44,826 bases of DNA, from positions 1 to 44,826 of the forward strand of contig JACDBB010000153.1 in the NCBI GenBank assembly GCA_013695145.1, given 5' to 3'. Every line of letters starts with the position of its first letter. Positions within the stretch are counted from its first letter, which is position 1. Shown here in pieces: positions 14,516 through 24,216 of this stretch. The notes below the pieces were generated by a model. The model was given only the letters and a program-made list of their open reading frames with translations. It searched no databases and was not told the origin of the DNA. A program made the translations under genes and the position numbers. The DNA comes from Euzebyales bacterium (GTDB taxonomy: Bacteria; Actinomycetota; Nitriliruptoria; Euzebyales; Egibacteraceae).

Positions 14516-16051
14516 ATGACCACCTTGGCCGGGCGCTATCGCCTCGAGGAGCTGCTGGGCACCGGCGGGATGTCCCGCGTTCACGCCGCACATGACGAGC
14601 TCTTGGACCGCCGGGTGGCGGTGAAGCTGCTGCGCGGCGAGCTCGCGAGCGACCCGATCGTCCGCCAGCGCATGCTCCGCGAGGCCAGGGCCGCGGCCAG
14701 CCTCTCGCACCCCAACGCGGTGGGGGTCTTCGACGTCGGCGAGGACGACGGCACCCCGTTCCTGGTCATGGAGTACGTCGACGGGCGCACCTTGACCGAC
14801 CTGCTGCGGGAGCGGGGACCACTTCCGGTGGCCGAGGCGGTAGCCATCGCCGACGCCGTCCTGGCTGCGCTGCAGGCAGCCCACGAGCGCGGTCTCGTGC
14901 ACCGCGACGTCAAGCCCAGCAACATCCTGCTCCCCGCCGACGGCAGCGAGGCGAAGCTGGCCGACTTCGGCATCGCCAAGGGCATCCAGGAGGCCGCGAG
15001 CGGGCTCACGATCACCGGCACGGTGATCGGTACGCCGCGCTACCTCGCGCCCGAGCAGGCCGCCGGGGAGCGCGCGACCGCGGCGACCGACCTGTACGCG
15101 GTCGGCATCCTGGTCTACGAGCTGCTGTCCGGAGCGCCGCCGTTCAACGAGGGCAGCGCCGTAGCCATCGCGGTCGCCCACCAGCGAGTGGCCGCCCCGC
15201 CGCTGGCCGGCGCAGCGCCTGGCGTGCCGCCAGCGCTGGCGGCGGTCGTGCATCGCGCGCTGGAGAAGGCGCCAGGCGACCGGTACGCCTCGGCCGGCGA
15301 CATGCGCGCAGCCCTGGCGGACCACGCCGCGCAGCCACCCGTCTTGTCACCAGCTCTGACCCCCGCCGGCGAGGTCCCAGGCGGCGGCACGCTGGTCATG
15401 GGGGCACCGGCCGCGTTCGCCGCGAGCCATGGCGCCGATCAGGCGGACGACGGGGAACCTGCGGTTCTGACCGGGGGCCGCGGCCGCGGCGCCGGCTCGG
15501 GCGCGTTGTGGGCCTTCGTGGTCGCCGCCGTGCTCGGCCTCATCGCGTTCGGCGCGTTCGCCGCGGCGCAGTCGGGCGGCGAACCTGGACCGGCCGCCGC
15601 CGAGCCGTCCCCGGCCGCCGGCACCGTGACGCCGTCCGCGACCCCGTCGCCTGTCGCGAGCGCCACCACCCGCCGGACACCCACACCCACACCGGAACCG
15701 ACGCCGACGCCTCCCCCGACCGAGGTCGCCACCCGCCTGGCCCAGACGCCCGAGGAGTTCGCGGCCGCCCTTGCCGAAGACCCCGACGGCTACGGCGTCG
15801 CCGGCGACGACATCCTCTCCGAGCTCGAGGAGTTCATCGAGGACGGCCAGCGGCGAGGCGACGCTCGCGATCTCATCAAGGGCGTCCGTGAAGCCGTCGA
15901 CGACGGCGAGCTCGCCCAGGACGCGGGCGCGCTGCTGATCGGGATCCTGGAGCCGCTGGCCGCCGAGCCTGACTCGGACGACGACGACGACGAGGACGAC
16001 GACGATCGCGGCCGGGGTCGGGGTCGGGGCCGAGGCGAGGGCGGAGACTGA
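14516..16051 (+). CDS. Membrane Ser/Thr protein kinase (PknB-type)
   Basis: A 511-residue eukaryotic-type kinase. The catalytic domain spans about residues 8-275: Gly loop LLGTGGMSRVH, catalytic Lys37 (VAVKLL), HRDVKPSN with Asp131, DFG at 150-152, and the activation segment TITGTVIGTPRYLAPEQ. A juxtamembrane linker leads to one transmembrane helix (about 329-351), then a Pro/Thr-rich outer stalk (TPTPTPEPTPTPPP), a helical segment of about 100 residues, and a strongly acidic then Arg/Gly-rich tail (DSDDDDDEDDDD, RGRGRGRGRGEGGD). PASTA repeats are absent. It would phosphorylate Ser/Thr on cytosolic targets in response to an external cue. I start at ATG 14516, after GGATGAG; GTG 14489 is possible. 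Confidence 0.92.
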   Translation: MTTLAGRYRLEELLGTGGMSRVHAAHDELLDRRVAVKLLRGELASDPIVRQRMLREARAAASLSHPNAVGVFDVGEDDGTPFLVMEYVDGRTLTDLLRERGPLPVAEAVAIADAVLAALQAAHERGLVHRDVKPSNILLPADGSEAKLADFGIAKGIQEAASGLTITGTVIGTPRYLAPEQAAGERATAATDLYAVGILVYELLSGAPPFNEGSAVAIAVAHQRVAAPPLAGAAPGVPPALAAVVHRALEKAPGDRYASAGDMRAALADHAAQPPVLSPALTPAGEVPGGGTLVMGAPAAFAASHGADQADDGEPAVLTGGRGRGAGSGALWAFVVAAVLGLIAFGAFAAAQSGGEPGPAAAEPSPAAGTVTPSATPSPVASATTRRTPTPTPEPTPTPPPTEVATRLAQTPEEFAAALAEDPDGYGVAGDDILSELEEFIEDGQRRGDARDLIKGVREAVDDGELAQDAGALLIGILEPLAAEPDSDDDDDEDDDDRGRGRGRGRGEGGD

Positions 16052-16064
16052 CGAGGCCTCGTCA
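16049..16064. terminator. Perfect palindrome between convergent kinase and mutase genes
   Basis: TGACGAGG-CCTCGTCA is a perfect 16-bp palindrome whose first three bases are the kinase stop codon. It lies 14 bases from the stop of the convergent mutase gene, so it could serve as a bidirectional terminator hairpin. There is no T-run, as is common in actinobacteria. Confidence 0.4.
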
Positions 16065-16078
16065 TGGGGGCGCCTGCG

Positions 16079-17803
16079 TCAGATGACGGGCGGCTCGCGG
16101 TAGGTGCCGAAGACCTGCTTCATGGTGGCGCAGACCTCGCCGAGGGTCGCATCGGCGCGCACGGCGTCCATGATCACCGGGATCAGGTTGTCATCGGTGG
16201 CGCAGGCCGCCTTCAGCCGATCGAGTGCCGCCTGCGTGACGGCCTGGTCGCGGCGGCGGCGGTAATTCGCGAGTCGCGCATCCTGAGCGGTCTCGACATC
16301 GGCGGAGATGCGCATGACCTCGAGCTCGTCGTCCGCACCATCGCCGGTGTGGACGTTCACCCCGACGAGCTTCTTGTCGCCCTTCTCCAGCTGCTGCTGG
16401 TAGGCGAACGCGGCGTCGGCGATCTCAGAGGAGAACCAGCCGGACTCGATGCCCCGCAGCAGGCCGCCGGTGACGGTGCCGTCCGGGCTCAGGTCGAGGA
16501 TCCTCGCGAAGTAGGCCTCGGCGTCCGCCTCGACCTTGTCCGTCATCCACTCCACGAACCAAGCGCCGCCCAGCGGATCGATGGCGCTGGTGACCTCGGT
16601 CTCCTCGGCGATCACCTGCTGGGTGCGCAGCGCGGTTCGTGCGGCCTTGTCGCTCGGCAGCGCGAGCACCTCGTCGAGGGCGTTGGTGTGCAACGACTGC
16701 GTTCCGCCGAGCACCGCGGCGAGCGCCTCGACGGCCGTGCGCACGATGTTGTTGTCCGGCTGCTGGGCCGTCAGTGACACGCCCGCGGTCTGGGTGTGGA
16801 ACCGCATCAGCATGGCCTTCTCGCTGGTCGCGCCGTAGCGCTCCTTCAACCAGCGGGCCCAGATCCGACGAGCGGCGCGGAACTTGCCGATCTCCTCGAA
16901 GAAGTCGATGTGGCTGTCGAAGAAGAAGCTCAGCCGCGGGCCGAACGTGTCGATGTCCAGGCCCCGGGACTGGCCGAGCTCCACGTAGCTGAAGCCCGCG
17001 GCGAGGGTGAACGCCAGCTCCTGCGCCGCGGTCGAACCCGCCTCGCGGATGTGGTATCCCGAGATCGAGATGGGGTGGTAGCGGGGCAGGTTGGCGGTGG
17101 TGAACTCCATCAGGTCACCGATGAGCCGCAGGTGCGGCTGGGGCGGGAACAGCCACTCCTTCTGCGCGATGTACTCCTTGTGGATGTCGGTCTGCAGCGT
17201 CCCGCCGAGGCTGGGCAGGTCGAAGCCCTGCCGTTCGGCGGCGACGCAGTACATGGCGAACACCACCACGGCCGGGGCGTTGATGGTCATCGAGGTCGTG
17301 ATCTCGCCCAGGGGGATGCCGTCGAACAGCCGCTCCATGTCGTCGATCGTGTCCACCGCGACGCCGCAGTGGCCGACCTCGCCCTCGCTCTCGGGCTCGT
17401 CGGAGTCCCTGCCCATCAGCGTGGGCATGTCGAAGGCCACCGACAGGCCGTGCTGGCCAGCCTCGAGCAGGTCGTGGTAGCGGCGGTTGGTGTCCTCGAC
17501 GCTGCCGAAGCCCGCGAACTGGCGGATCGTCCACGGCCGGGTGCGGTACATGGACGGGTACACCCCACGGGTGAAGGGGTAGACCCCGGGAAACCCGACG
17601 CGCTCGGCGTCGACGGTGTAGTTGTGCGGACCGACCAGTGCCGGGATCTCCACGTCTGACAGGGTCGTGAAGGTCGCATCGCGCTCAGGCGTCGCGGCGT
17701 AGCGCCGCTGCCACTCCTGCGCCGCGCGCTGCAGCTCGTCCTCGGTCACGCTGGGCTCCTCGCTCGCCGGATCCTCGCTGGCGTGTGCGTGAGAGCCCAT
17801 CAT
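16079..17803 (-). CDS. Methylmalonyl-CoA mutase-type acyl-CoA mutase, large subunit
   Basis: A 574-residue (beta/alpha)8-barrel subunit of a B12-dependent acyl-CoA mutase. [19 protein letters not shown] holds the Tyr that matches Tyr89 of methylmalonyl-CoA mutase. QPHLRLIGD holds the Arg matching Arg207, and [12 protein letters not shown] the His matching His244. Retaining these residues favours methylmalonyl-CoA/succinyl-CoA over isobutyryl-CoA. The C-terminal cobalamin-binding domain (DxHxxG) is absent, so a separate small subunit is required; none is in the window. Start ATG 17803, or ATG 17800. The MeaB chaperone gene lies two genes upstream and an epimerase at 25076. Role: the last step of propionyl-CoA catabolism, or its reverse. 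Confidence 0.9.
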   Translation of the reverse strand: MMGSHAHASEDPASEEPSVTEDELQRAAQEWQRRYAATPERDATFTTLSDVEIPALVGPHNYTVDAERVGFPGVYPFTRGVYPSMYRTRPWTIRQFAGFGSVEDTNRRYHDLLEAGQHGLSVAFDMPTLMGRDSDEPESEGEVGHCGVAVDTIDDMERLFDGIPLGEITTSMTINAPAVVVFAMYCVAAERQGFDLPSLGGTLQTDIHKEYIAQKEWLFPPQPHLRLIGDLMEFTTANLPRYHPISISGYHIREAGSTAAQELAFTLAAGFSYVELGQSRGLDIDTFGPRLSFFFDSHIDFFEEIGKFRAARRIWARWLKERYGATSEKAMLMRFHTQTAGVSLTAQQPDNNIVRTAVEALAAVLGGTQSLHTNALDEVLALPSDKAARTALRTQQVIAEETEVTSAIDPLGGAWFVEWMTDKVEADAEAYFARILDLSPDGTVTGGLLRGIESGWFSSEIADAAFAYQQQLEKGDKKLVGVNVHTGDGADDELEVMRISADVETAQDARLANYRRRRDQAVTQAALDRLKAACATDDNLIPVIMDAVRADATLGEVCATMKQVFGTYREPPVI

Positions 17804-17864
17804 GCCACCCGACCCGGGCGTGACCAGCGGGCCGGCCGTGGCCGAGCAGGTTGCGACGTCCCGG

Positions 17865-19019
17865 CTACGGGCTGGGACTGGGCGGCGGGTTGAGGGCGGG
17901 CTCCGACGGCTCGCCCGTCGGGGACGGCTCCGGCTCCGTGGGCTCCGGCTCCGTGGGCTCCGGCTCCGTCGGCTCCGGCTCCGTCGGCTCCGGCTCAGTC
18001 GGCTCCGGCTCCGTCGGCTCCGGCTCAGTCGGCTCCGGCTCCGTCGGCTCGAGCTCCGTCGGCTCGGGCGGAGGTGCGGGCGGCTCGGTCGGGGTCGGCG
18101 GTTCCGCGACCGCGCCGGTGTCTCCTGCGGGCGTGTCGGTGCCTGCGGCCCCGCTGCCGGCGGTGAACGTGTGCGTGCCTCCGTAGAGGATCACGGCGGT
18201 GCCGTCTGGTGCCCGGTCGAACAGCCAGATGGCGTCGGCGCGGGTCACCCGGACACAGCCGTGGCTCGCCGGGTAGGCGGGCACCGAATTGGAGCCGTGG
18301 ATGGCCCAACCCCGGTAGAAGTACATGGGGTCGTACAGCGTCCCCAGGGCGGCGTTGCGCTCCCCGCGGATGCGGCGCTCGATCGTGTACGCGCCCACCG
18401 GCGTCAGGCTGCGTGCGGTGCCACCACCGGACGTCGCGTACGTCTCACCGCTGCCCGAGGACACGGGCATGATCCGCTGCAGCTCGCCGCCCTGCACGAA
18501 GTACAGCACCTGCTTGGACAGGTCGACCTCGATGCGGTTGCCGGGGCCGCCCTGCAGCTGCACGGGGGCGGGGTTCTCCAGCGCCGCCAGCGTCTGCGGT
18601 CCGACCACGCCGTCGGCGACCAGGCCGTTGACCTTCTGGAAGCCCATGACGGCGCTCGTGGTCTGGCCGCCGGGCTCACCGTCGACCGCGCCGACGTAGT
18701 AGCGCAGGTCGGTCAGCTGCTGCTGAACGGCCGCGACGTCGTAGGCGGCCCCGTCGTCGGTGGGCTCGTCCGTGGGCACGGGCAGCGGGTCGACGGTGGC
18801 GACCGCCGCGGGTGTCGCCTCAGGCGTCGGCGTCGGCGCGGGCTCGGACGTCGCCGTGGCCGTCGGTGTCGGAGCTACGGAGGGCGTGGCGCCGGTCGCG
18901 TCTGCGAGGATCGTGGAGGAGCCCGCGAACGGGTCCCAGTCACGAGCCGCGAGCCCGACTCCGGTCATGGTCCCGACGAGTGCCGGAACGAGGAGGAAGA
19001 GCATGAGGCGGCGGGACAT
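17865..19019 (-). CDS. Exported L,D-transpeptidase with peptidoglycan-binding domain
   Basis: A 384-residue cell-wall enzyme. A signal peptide or anchor (MSRRLMLFLLVPALVGTMTG) is followed by a Pro/Thr-rich linker, a peptidoglycan-binding domain (about residues 92-150, VAAVQQQLTDLRYY...GVVGPQTLAAL) and a YkuD catalytic domain (about 160-300) with the signature HGSNSVPAYPASHGCVRV, whose Cys is the nucleophile. It forms 3-3 cross-links between meso-diaminopimelate residues or attaches proteins to the wall. The C-terminal tail of about 80 residues is Pro/Glu/Thr-rich with nine EPTEP units. The start ATG 19019 follows AGGAGAACGA; an upstream in-frame start lacks support. It sits between the mutase and meaB genes without evident functional link. 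Confidence 0.92.
   Translation of the reverse strand: MSRRLMLFLLVPALVGTMTGVGLAARDWDPFAGSSTILADATGATPSVAPTPTATATSEPAPTPTPEATPAAVATVDPLPVPTDEPTDDGAAYDVAAVQQQLTDLRYYVGAVDGEPGGQTTSAVMGFQKVNGLVADGVVGPQTLAALENPAPVQLQGGPGNRIEVDLSKQVLYFVQGGELQRIMPVSSGSGETYATSGGGTARSLTPVGAYTIERRIRGERNAALGTLYDPMYFYRGWAIHGSNSVPAYPASHGCVRVTRADAIWLFDRAPDGTAVILYGGTHTFTAGSGAAGTDTPAGDTGAVAEPPTPTEPPAPPPEPTELEPTEPEPTEPEPTEPEPTEPEPTEPEPTEPEPTEPEPTEPEPSPTGEPSEPALNPPPSPSP
17926..18060. repeat. 15-bp minisatellite in the L,D-transpeptidase tail
   Basis: Nine consecutive 15-bp units, GGCTCCGGCTCCGTS with few changes (the last is GGCTCGAGCTCCGTC), encode EPTEP repeats on the minus strand. Being in frame (5 codons per unit), copy-number changes would lengthen or shorten the tail without breaking the gene. 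Confidence 0.9.
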
Positions 19020-19162
19020 TCGTTCTCCTGATTGTGCGAGCAACCTGCGCTGTCGTCATCCCCCACGACGTCCTGCCGTGGCACGAGGTTGCACGCCGGG
19101 TACGCCCGGTCAGGGTAATCGGCCCCGGATTTCTCCGCGTCCTGGCCAGAGGGACAACGTCC

Positions 19163-19182
19163 GGTCGGCCCGCGCGCCGACC
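19163..19182. other. GC-rich hairpin downstream of meaB
   Basis: GGTCGGC (19163-19169) and GCCGACC (19176-19182) form a perfect 7-bp stem with a 6-base loop, 26 bases past the meaB stop on the minus strand. It may be a terminator separating meaB from the L,D-transpeptidase gene. The rest of 19020-19207 shows no gene. Confidence 0.4.
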
Positions 19183-19207
19183 ACGGGCTCCGCGGGCCGC
19201 TCGGCCG

Positions 19208-20164
19208 CTATCCCAGGCTGGCGACGAGCTCGTCTGCCGCGGTGTAGGGGTCGACCGCGCGGTCGGCGACCTTGCGAGCCAGCGTCGCGACCAGATCGCC
19301 GTCGCCGATGGCGGCGAAGCGGCCGCGCACGACGCCCAGCGCGAGCTCGCGAAGCTGCACTCGGGCGCGATCGAGGCGGCGGCGGTCAAGCACGCCGTGC
19401 TCGACGAGCCATCCGTGGTGCGCGCCGATGGCGTCAGCCAGCTCCGCGACCCCGCGGCCGTCAGCGGCCACGGTCTTGCGGATCGGCACGTCCCAGCCGG
19501 GCTCGGCGTCCTCTCCCGGAGCGGCCAGGTGCTGCATGTCGCGCAGCTCGCGGACCGTGCGGTCGGCCCCGTCACGGTCCGCCTTGTTGACGCAGAACAC
19601 ATCGGCGACCTCCAGGATCCCGGCCTTCGCCGCCTGGATCGCGTCGCCCATGCCAGGCGCCACCGTGACGACCGTCGTGTCAGCCAGGGAGGCGATCTCC
19701 ACCTCGGCCTGCCCGACGCCCACCGTCTCCACGACGACGATGTCGAAGCCGCCGGCGTCCAGGACGAGGAGCGCCTGCGGGGTTGCCCACGACAGCCCGC
19801 CCAGGTGACCCCGGCTGGCCATCGAGCGGATGAACACTCCATCATCGAGCGCGTGGTCCTGCATGCGCACACGGTCGCCGAGCAGCGCGCCGCCGGAGAA
19901 CGGCGACGACGGGTCCACCGCCAGGACGGCGACCCTGCAGCCGCGGCCGCGCCACTCGCGGACGAGCGCGTTGGTGAGCGTCGACTTGCCGACGCCGGGC
20001 GAACCGGTGATGCCGACCAGCCGGGACCCCCCGGTGTGCGGGTGGATCAGCCGCACGACGTCGCGGAGGACGTCCTCCGAGCCGTCCTCGACGCGGGTCA
20101 GCAAGCGCGCGAGGGCGCGGCGCTCACCACGCCGCAGCCGCTCGACGAGCTCGGTGGGCTCCAC
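19208..20164 (-). CDS. MeaB/ArgK-type mutase chaperone GTPase
   Basis: A 318-residue G3E-family P-loop GTPase. Walker A is GITGSPGVGKSTL (about residues 51-63), followed by VLAVDPSSPFSGGALLGDRVRM, the switch region VVVETVGVGQAEVEI, and the guanine-specificity motif NKADRDGADR. MeaB proteins load intact adenosylcobalamin into methylmalonyl-CoA mutase and eject damaged cofactor, which fits the mutase at 16079-17803. The start is GTG 20164. It lies 10 bases after the HAD gene, and the two probably share a transcript with the thiolase. Confidence 0.93.
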   Translation of the reverse strand: MEPTELVERLRRGERRALARLLTRVEDGSEDVLRDVVRLIHPHTGGSRLVGITGSPGVGKSTLTNALVREWRGRGCRVAVLAVDPSSPFSGGALLGDRVRMQDHALDDGVFIRSMASRGHLGGLSWATPQALLVLDAGGFDIVVVETVGVGQAEVEIASLADTTVVTVAPGMGDAIQAAKAGILEVADVFCVNKADRDGADRTVRELRDMQHLAAPGEDAEPGWDVPIRKTVAADGRGVAELADAIGAHHGWLVEHGVLDRRRLDRARVQLRELALGVVRGRFAAIGDGDLVATLARKVADRAVDPYTAADELVASLG

Positions 20165-20174
20165 GGTCAGCAGC

Positions 20175-20867
20175 TCAGACGGCTCGTGCGAGCACGACGT
20201 CGGCGAACTCCGCCAGTGAGGTCACACGGCGGGGGTGCGGGATGGTGTGCAGGCCGCCGTGGTCGATGATCCATGAGGTCATGCCCGCCGCTTCGGCGGC
20301 CGCCGCGTCGTAGTGGACGGTGTCGCCGAGGTACCACGTCTGGCTGGCCGCCAGGCCTAACGGCTCCAGCGCATGAGCGAAGATCGCTGGATCGGGCTTC
20401 TCCACGCCCACCACGCCGGAGTCGACGATGACCTCCAGCAGATCGGCCAGGCCGGCGCGCTCCAGCGCATGGGCGATGCGCCCGTCGGCGTTGGACACCA
20501 CGCCGACCCGTACGCCCTCCTCCCGCAGGCGGGTGAGACAGGCGGCGGCGCCCTCGATGGGCTCCTCCCAGAGGAACCACTCGGCGTCACACTCGGCGTA
20601 TGCCTCGTGCATCACGGCGACAGGCACCTCGGCGTGCTCGGCGAGCCTGGACTGCCAGTCCAGCCACCACGACTCGAATGCCACGCCGGGCGCGAACTCG
20701 CTGTCGAGCAAGACGGCCGTCCGCCAGAACGCGCCTTCGAGGTCTGCCGCCTCGTGCCCACGCGATCGCAGCGCAGCCTCGAGCCGCTCACGGTTGACGC
20801 GCACGAGCGTCCCGCCCGCGTCGAACAGGACGCCATGCGGCCTGGGCTCACTTGCGGTGCGCGGCAC
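20175..20867 (-). CDS. HAD-IA family hydrolase
   Basis: A 230-residue HAD protein. Motif I is VLFDAGGTLVRV. Position Asp+2 is Gly rather than the usual Asp, so phosphatase activity is not guaranteed. Motif II is GVVSNADGR, motif III EKPDPAIFAHAL, motif IV WYLGDTVHYDAAAAEAAGM. A helical cap lies between motifs I and II. The start is GTG 20867, overlapping the thiolase stop by one base (TAGTG). An in-frame extension upstream lies inside the thiolase gene and is not needed. Coupling to thiolase and MeaB suggests a housekeeping clean-up role in CoA metabolism, which is inference only. Confidence 0.82.
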   Translation of the reverse strand: MPRTASEPRPHGVLFDAGGTLVRVNRERLEAALRSRGHEAADLEGAFWRTAVLLDSEFAPGVAFESWWLDWQSRLAEHAEVPVAVMHEAYAECDAEWFLWEEPIEGAAACLTRLREEGVRVGVVSNADGRIAHALERAGLADLLEVIVDSGVVGVEKPDPAIFAHALEPLGLAASQTWYLGDTVHYDAAAAEAAGMTSWIIDHGGLHTIPHPRRVTSLAEFADVVLARAV

Positions 20868-22063
20868 TAGGCGTCGACCGTCTCGAGGATCAGGGCGTCG
20901 CCCTGGCCACCGCCGCCGCACAACGCCGCCGCGCCGCGCCCCCCACCGCGGCGCCGCAGCTCGGCGAGCAGGGTGATGGTGATGCGCGCGCCGGTGCAGC
21001 CGATGGGGTGACCGAGCGCGACCGCCCCGCCGTTCACATTGACCTTCTCGGCCGGCACGCCCAGCAGCTGAGCGGAGTGGATCGCGACGGCCGCGAACGC
21101 CTCGTTCATCTCGTACAGGTCGAGGTCGCCGCCCTCAACGCCGTCGAGCTTGGCGACGGCGGCCTGGATCGCGTCGGCAGGCTGGTGATGCAGGGAGGGG
21201 TCGGGCCCGGCGACGGTGCCGTAGGCCAGGATGCGGCCCAGCGGCCGCAGACCGTGCTCGTCCGCGTAGCTGGCGCTGGTGACCACCAGCGCGGCAGCCC
21301 CGTCGGAGATCTGGCTGGCGTTGCCGGCCGTGATGCTGCCCTGCGCCGAGAAGGCCGGGCGCAGCTTGGCGAGCGACTCGGTGGTGGTGCCGGGACGCAT
21401 GCCCTCGTCGGTGTCCACGACGACCGCGTCGCCACGCCGCTGGGGCACGTCGACGGGCACGACCTCCTCGGCGAACCGGCCGTCCTTCCACGCCGCCGCC
21501 GCCCGCTCGTGGGAGGCGGCCGACCACTCGTCCTGGGCGTCGCGGGTGATCCCGTACTCGAAGTTCATGCGGTCAGCGCCTGCGCCCATGTGCTCGTCAT
21601 CGAAGGCGCACCACAGCCCGTCGTGGATCATCGCGTCGACGACCTCGGCGTTGCCCATGCGGTATCCCTGGCGGGCCTTCGGCAGCAGGTAGGGCGCCTG
21701 GGACATCGATTCCATGCCGCCGGCGATCACGACGTCGGCCTCGCCGAGCTGGATCTGCTGACGGGCGGTCTGGATTGCGGTCACGCCCGAAAGGCACACC
21801 TTGTTCAGCGTCGTCGCGGGCACGCCCATGCCGACGCCGCCGGCGACCGCCGCCTGCCGGGCGGTGATCTGCCCCTGACCCGCCTGGAGCACGTGACCCA
21901 TGTAGACACCTTCGACCGCGGCTGCCTCGACGCCGGAACGCTCGAGGGCGGCGCGGACGGCGGCGCCGCCGAGCTCCATAGCGGTCAGAGACGACAGGCC
22001 GCCGTTGAACCTGCCGACGGGTGTGCGGGCGTAGCCGACGATGACGGCTTCGCGTGGGTCCAT
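20867..22063 (-). CDS. Acetyl-CoA acetyltransferase (thiolase)
   Basis: A 398-residue thiolase of normal length. The nucleophilic Cys90 is in [14 protein letters not shown] is the loop carrying the conserved Asn, His352 is in [12 protein letters not shown], and the second catalytic Cys382 is in [23 protein letters not shown] is typical of biosynthetic/acetoacetyl-CoA thiolases and of FadA-like enzymes. It cleaves 3-ketoacyl-CoA with CoA, or condenses two acetyl-CoA. It heads the minus-strand run thiolase, HAD, meaB. A possible -10 (TAGACT, 22103-22098) lies upstream. The final step of beta-oxidation initiated by the acyl-CoA dehydrogenases is one possible role. Confidence 0.93.
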   Translation of the reverse strand: MDPREAVIVGYARTPVGRFNGGLSSLTAMELGGAAVRAALERSGVEAAAVEGVYMGHVLQAGQGQITARQAAVAGGVGMGVPATTLNKVCLSGVTAIQTARQQIQLGEADVVIAGGMESMSQAPYLLPKARQGYRMGNAEVVDAMIHDGLWCAFDDEHMGAGADRMNFEYGITRDAQDEWSAASHERAAAAWKDGRFAEEVVPVDVPQRRGDAVVVDTDEGMRPGTTTESLAKLRPAFSAQGSITAGNASQISDGAAALVVTSASYADEHGLRPLGRILAYGTVAGPDPSLHHQPADAIQAAVAKLDGVEGGDLDLYEMNEAFAAVAIHSAQLLGVPAEKVNVNGGAVALGHPIGCTGARITITLLAELRRRGGGRGAAALCGGGGQGDALILETVDA

Positions 22064-22097
22064 GTCGAATTCCTGTCGCGAGCGGATCTCCCCTCCC

Positions 22098-22125
22098 AGT
22101 CTAGTGCCGCACGACCTGGCTCAAG
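22098..22125 (-). promoter_or_regulatory. Possible thiolase promoter
   Basis: CTTGAG (22125-22120), 16 bases, TAGACT (22103-22098) on the minus strand, 35 bases before the thiolase start. The -10 matches those upstream of murA and the epimerase gene; the -35 is weak. Confidence 0.3.
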
Positions 22126-22151
22126 GTGCGCCCAGGGGGTGGTGTGCGATC

Positions 22152-24197
22152 ATGGCGGCAATGACTGACATCCCAGCCGACACCGCTCCCGAACTCGACC
22201 TCGACAACTACCTCGCGCTGCCGCGGGTGGCCGGGCTGGACGTCTCGCCCGACGGTCGCCAACTCGTCACCAGCGTCGGCCAACTGGACCCCGACGGTAC
22301 CGCCTACGTGACCGCACTGTGGGCGATCGACCCCGAGGGTCACGCGCCGCCCCGCCGCGTCACCCGCTCCGCCAAGGGCGAGTCGGATCCGCGGTTCGCT
22401 CCTGACGGCAGCGTGCTGTTCACCTCGGCCCGGCCCGACCCGGAAGCGAAGGACGCCGACGACGACCCGGTCGCACGCCTGTGGCGTCTGCCCGCCGCGG
22501 GCGGCGAGGCGGCCCTGGTCGCCGATCCGCCCGGTGGCGTCGTCGGGTTCGCGGTCGCTCGTGAGGATGGACGCGTGGTGCTGGGCGCGAACATCCACCC
22601 CGACGCCGACAGCTGGAAGGACGACACCGAGCGTGGCAAGGCGCGCAAGGACCGCAAGGTCACCGCCCAGCTGTTCGAGACGTACCCGGTGCGCTTCTGG
22701 GACCGCTGGTACGGGCCACGGGAGCGCCAGCTGTTCGCTCAGGCGGACGCGAGCGAGCGCCCCGCGTTCCACGCCCTCACACCGCGCGTCGCCTTCGCGC
22801 TGGAGGAGCAGGAGTTCGACCTCGCCCCCGACGGCGCGACGCTGGTCACCTCGTGGTGGACCAGCCCGACCGACCCTCGTGACCGGGTGCTCGAGCTGGT
22901 CGCCGTCGCGATCGACCACCAGGGCAGGCCAGGCGAGCGGCGGGTCCTCGCCGCCGGTGATCGGCTGCGCTACGCCAGCCCGAAGGTCGCTCCCGACGGC
23001 ACGGCGGTCGTCGCGCTGCGCGCCCCGCTCGCGACGCCGGATGGGGTGCCGGACCTGACGCTTGTGCTCGTCGACCTGGCGAGCGGCGAGCAGCGCGATC
23101 TGCTTGAGGGGTTCGACCGCTGGCCGCAGGCCCCGGTGTGGTCACCCGACGGCTCCGCGGTGTTCTTCACCGCCGACGAGGACGGCTGCACCCGGCCGTA
23201 CCGCGTCGACATCGCGACCGGTGACGTCACACGGCTGGCCACCGAGGGCGCCTACACGGACCTGACCCCCGCCCCTGACGGCTCGGCGCTGTACGCGCTG
23301 CGCTCCCACTGGGCCTACCCACCCGCCGTGGTCGCTCTGGACCCCGCAGCCGCGGACCAGGAGCCGCGTCCGCTTCTCTCCCCCGGTGCCGGGGCGACGC
23401 CACCAGCCCGGGTCGAGCGGGTCGAGACCAGCGCAGGCGACGGCGTGCGCGTGCCCGGCTGGCTGGTGCTGCCCGAGCACCAGGACGGGCCCGCGCCGCT
23501 GGTGGTGTTCATCCACGGCGGCCCGCTGGGCAGCTGGTCAGGGTGGAGCTGGCGGTGGAACCCGCAGCTGCTGGCCGCTCGCGGTTACGCGGTGCTGCTG
23601 CCCGACCCCGCCCTGTCCACGGGCTACGGGCTGGGCTACATCCAGCGCGGCTGGGGCCGTTGGGGCGCCGAGCCCTACACCGACATCCTGGCGCTGGTCG
23701 ACGCCGTCGAGGCGCGCGCCGACATCGACGCCGAGCGGACGGCAGCGATGGGCGGCTCGTTCGGCGGCTACATGGCCAACTGGGTCGCCGGCCACACCGA
23801 CCGCTTCGACGCCATCGTCACCCACGCCAGCCTGTGGAACCTCGAGGCTTTCCACGGCGCCACCGACCTCGGCCCGTGGTGGGAGAACGAGTTCGGCGAC
23901 CGTTACACCGACCCCAGCCGCTACCAGGAGTGGTCGCCCCACCGCCACGTGGACAGCATCCGCACGCCGATGCTCGTGATCCACGGGGAGAAGGACTACC
24001 GCGTGCCCGTCAGCGAGGGGCTGACCCTGTGGACCGACCTTGCCCGCCACGGCGTCGACGCGAAGTACCTGCATTTTCCCGACGAGAACCACTGGGTGCT
24101 CAAGCCCGAGCACACCAGAGTGTGGTACGAGACCGTCTACGCGTTCCTCGACCACCACGTGCGCGGCGAGAAATGGGAGCGCCCCGACCTCCTCTGA
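22152..24197 (+). CDS. S9-family prolyl-oligopeptidase-like serine peptidase
   Basis: A 681-residue cytosolic peptidase. Residues 20-410 form a WD40-like beta-propeller (repeated DVSPDGRQLV, RFAPDGSVLF, WSPDGSAVFF). Residues 430-680 form an alpha/beta-hydrolase domain with oxyanion-side HGGPLGSW, the nucleophile Ser536 in GGSFGGYM, Asp615 in GEKDYRVP and His647 in ENHWV. This is the acylaminoacyl-peptidase/dipeptidyl-peptidase layout, which cleaves short peptides from the N-terminal side. I start at ATG 22152, behind AGGGGG; ATG 22161 is possible. It is divergent from the thiolase and stands alone. Confidence 0.92.
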   Translation: MAAMTDIPADTAPELDLDNYLALPRVAGLDVSPDGRQLVTSVGQLDPDGTAYVTALWAIDPEGHAPPRRVTRSAKGESDPRFAPDGSVLFTSARPDPEAKDADDDPVARLWRLPAAGGEAALVADPPGGVVGFAVAREDGRVVLGANIHPDADSWKDDTERGKARKDRKVTAQLFETYPVRFWDRWYGPRERQLFAQADASERPAFHALTPRVAFALEEQEFDLAPDGATLVTSWWTSPTDPRDRVLELVAVAIDHQGRPGERRVLAAGDRLRYASPKVAPDGTAVVALRAPLATPDGVPDLTLVLVDLASGEQRDLLEGFDRWPQAPVWSPDGSAVFFTADEDGCTRPYRVDIATGDVTRLATEGAYTDLTPAPDGSALYALRSHWAYPPAVVALDPAAADQEPRPLLSPGAGATPPARVERVETSAGDGVRVPGWLVLPEHQDGPAPLVVFIHGGPLGSWSGWSWRWNPQLLAARGYAVLLPDPALSTGYGLGYIQRGWGRWGAEPYTDILALVDAVEARADIDAERTAAMGGSFGGYMANWVAGHTDRFDAIVTHASLWNLEAFHGATDLGPWWENEFGDRYTDPSRYQEWSPHRHVDSIRTPMLVIHGEKDYRVPVSEGLTLWTDLARHGVDAKYLHFPDENHWVLKPEHTRVWYETVYAFLDHHVRGEKWERPDLL

Positions 24198-24216
24198 TTC
24201 CGCGCCGCGGTTCCGA

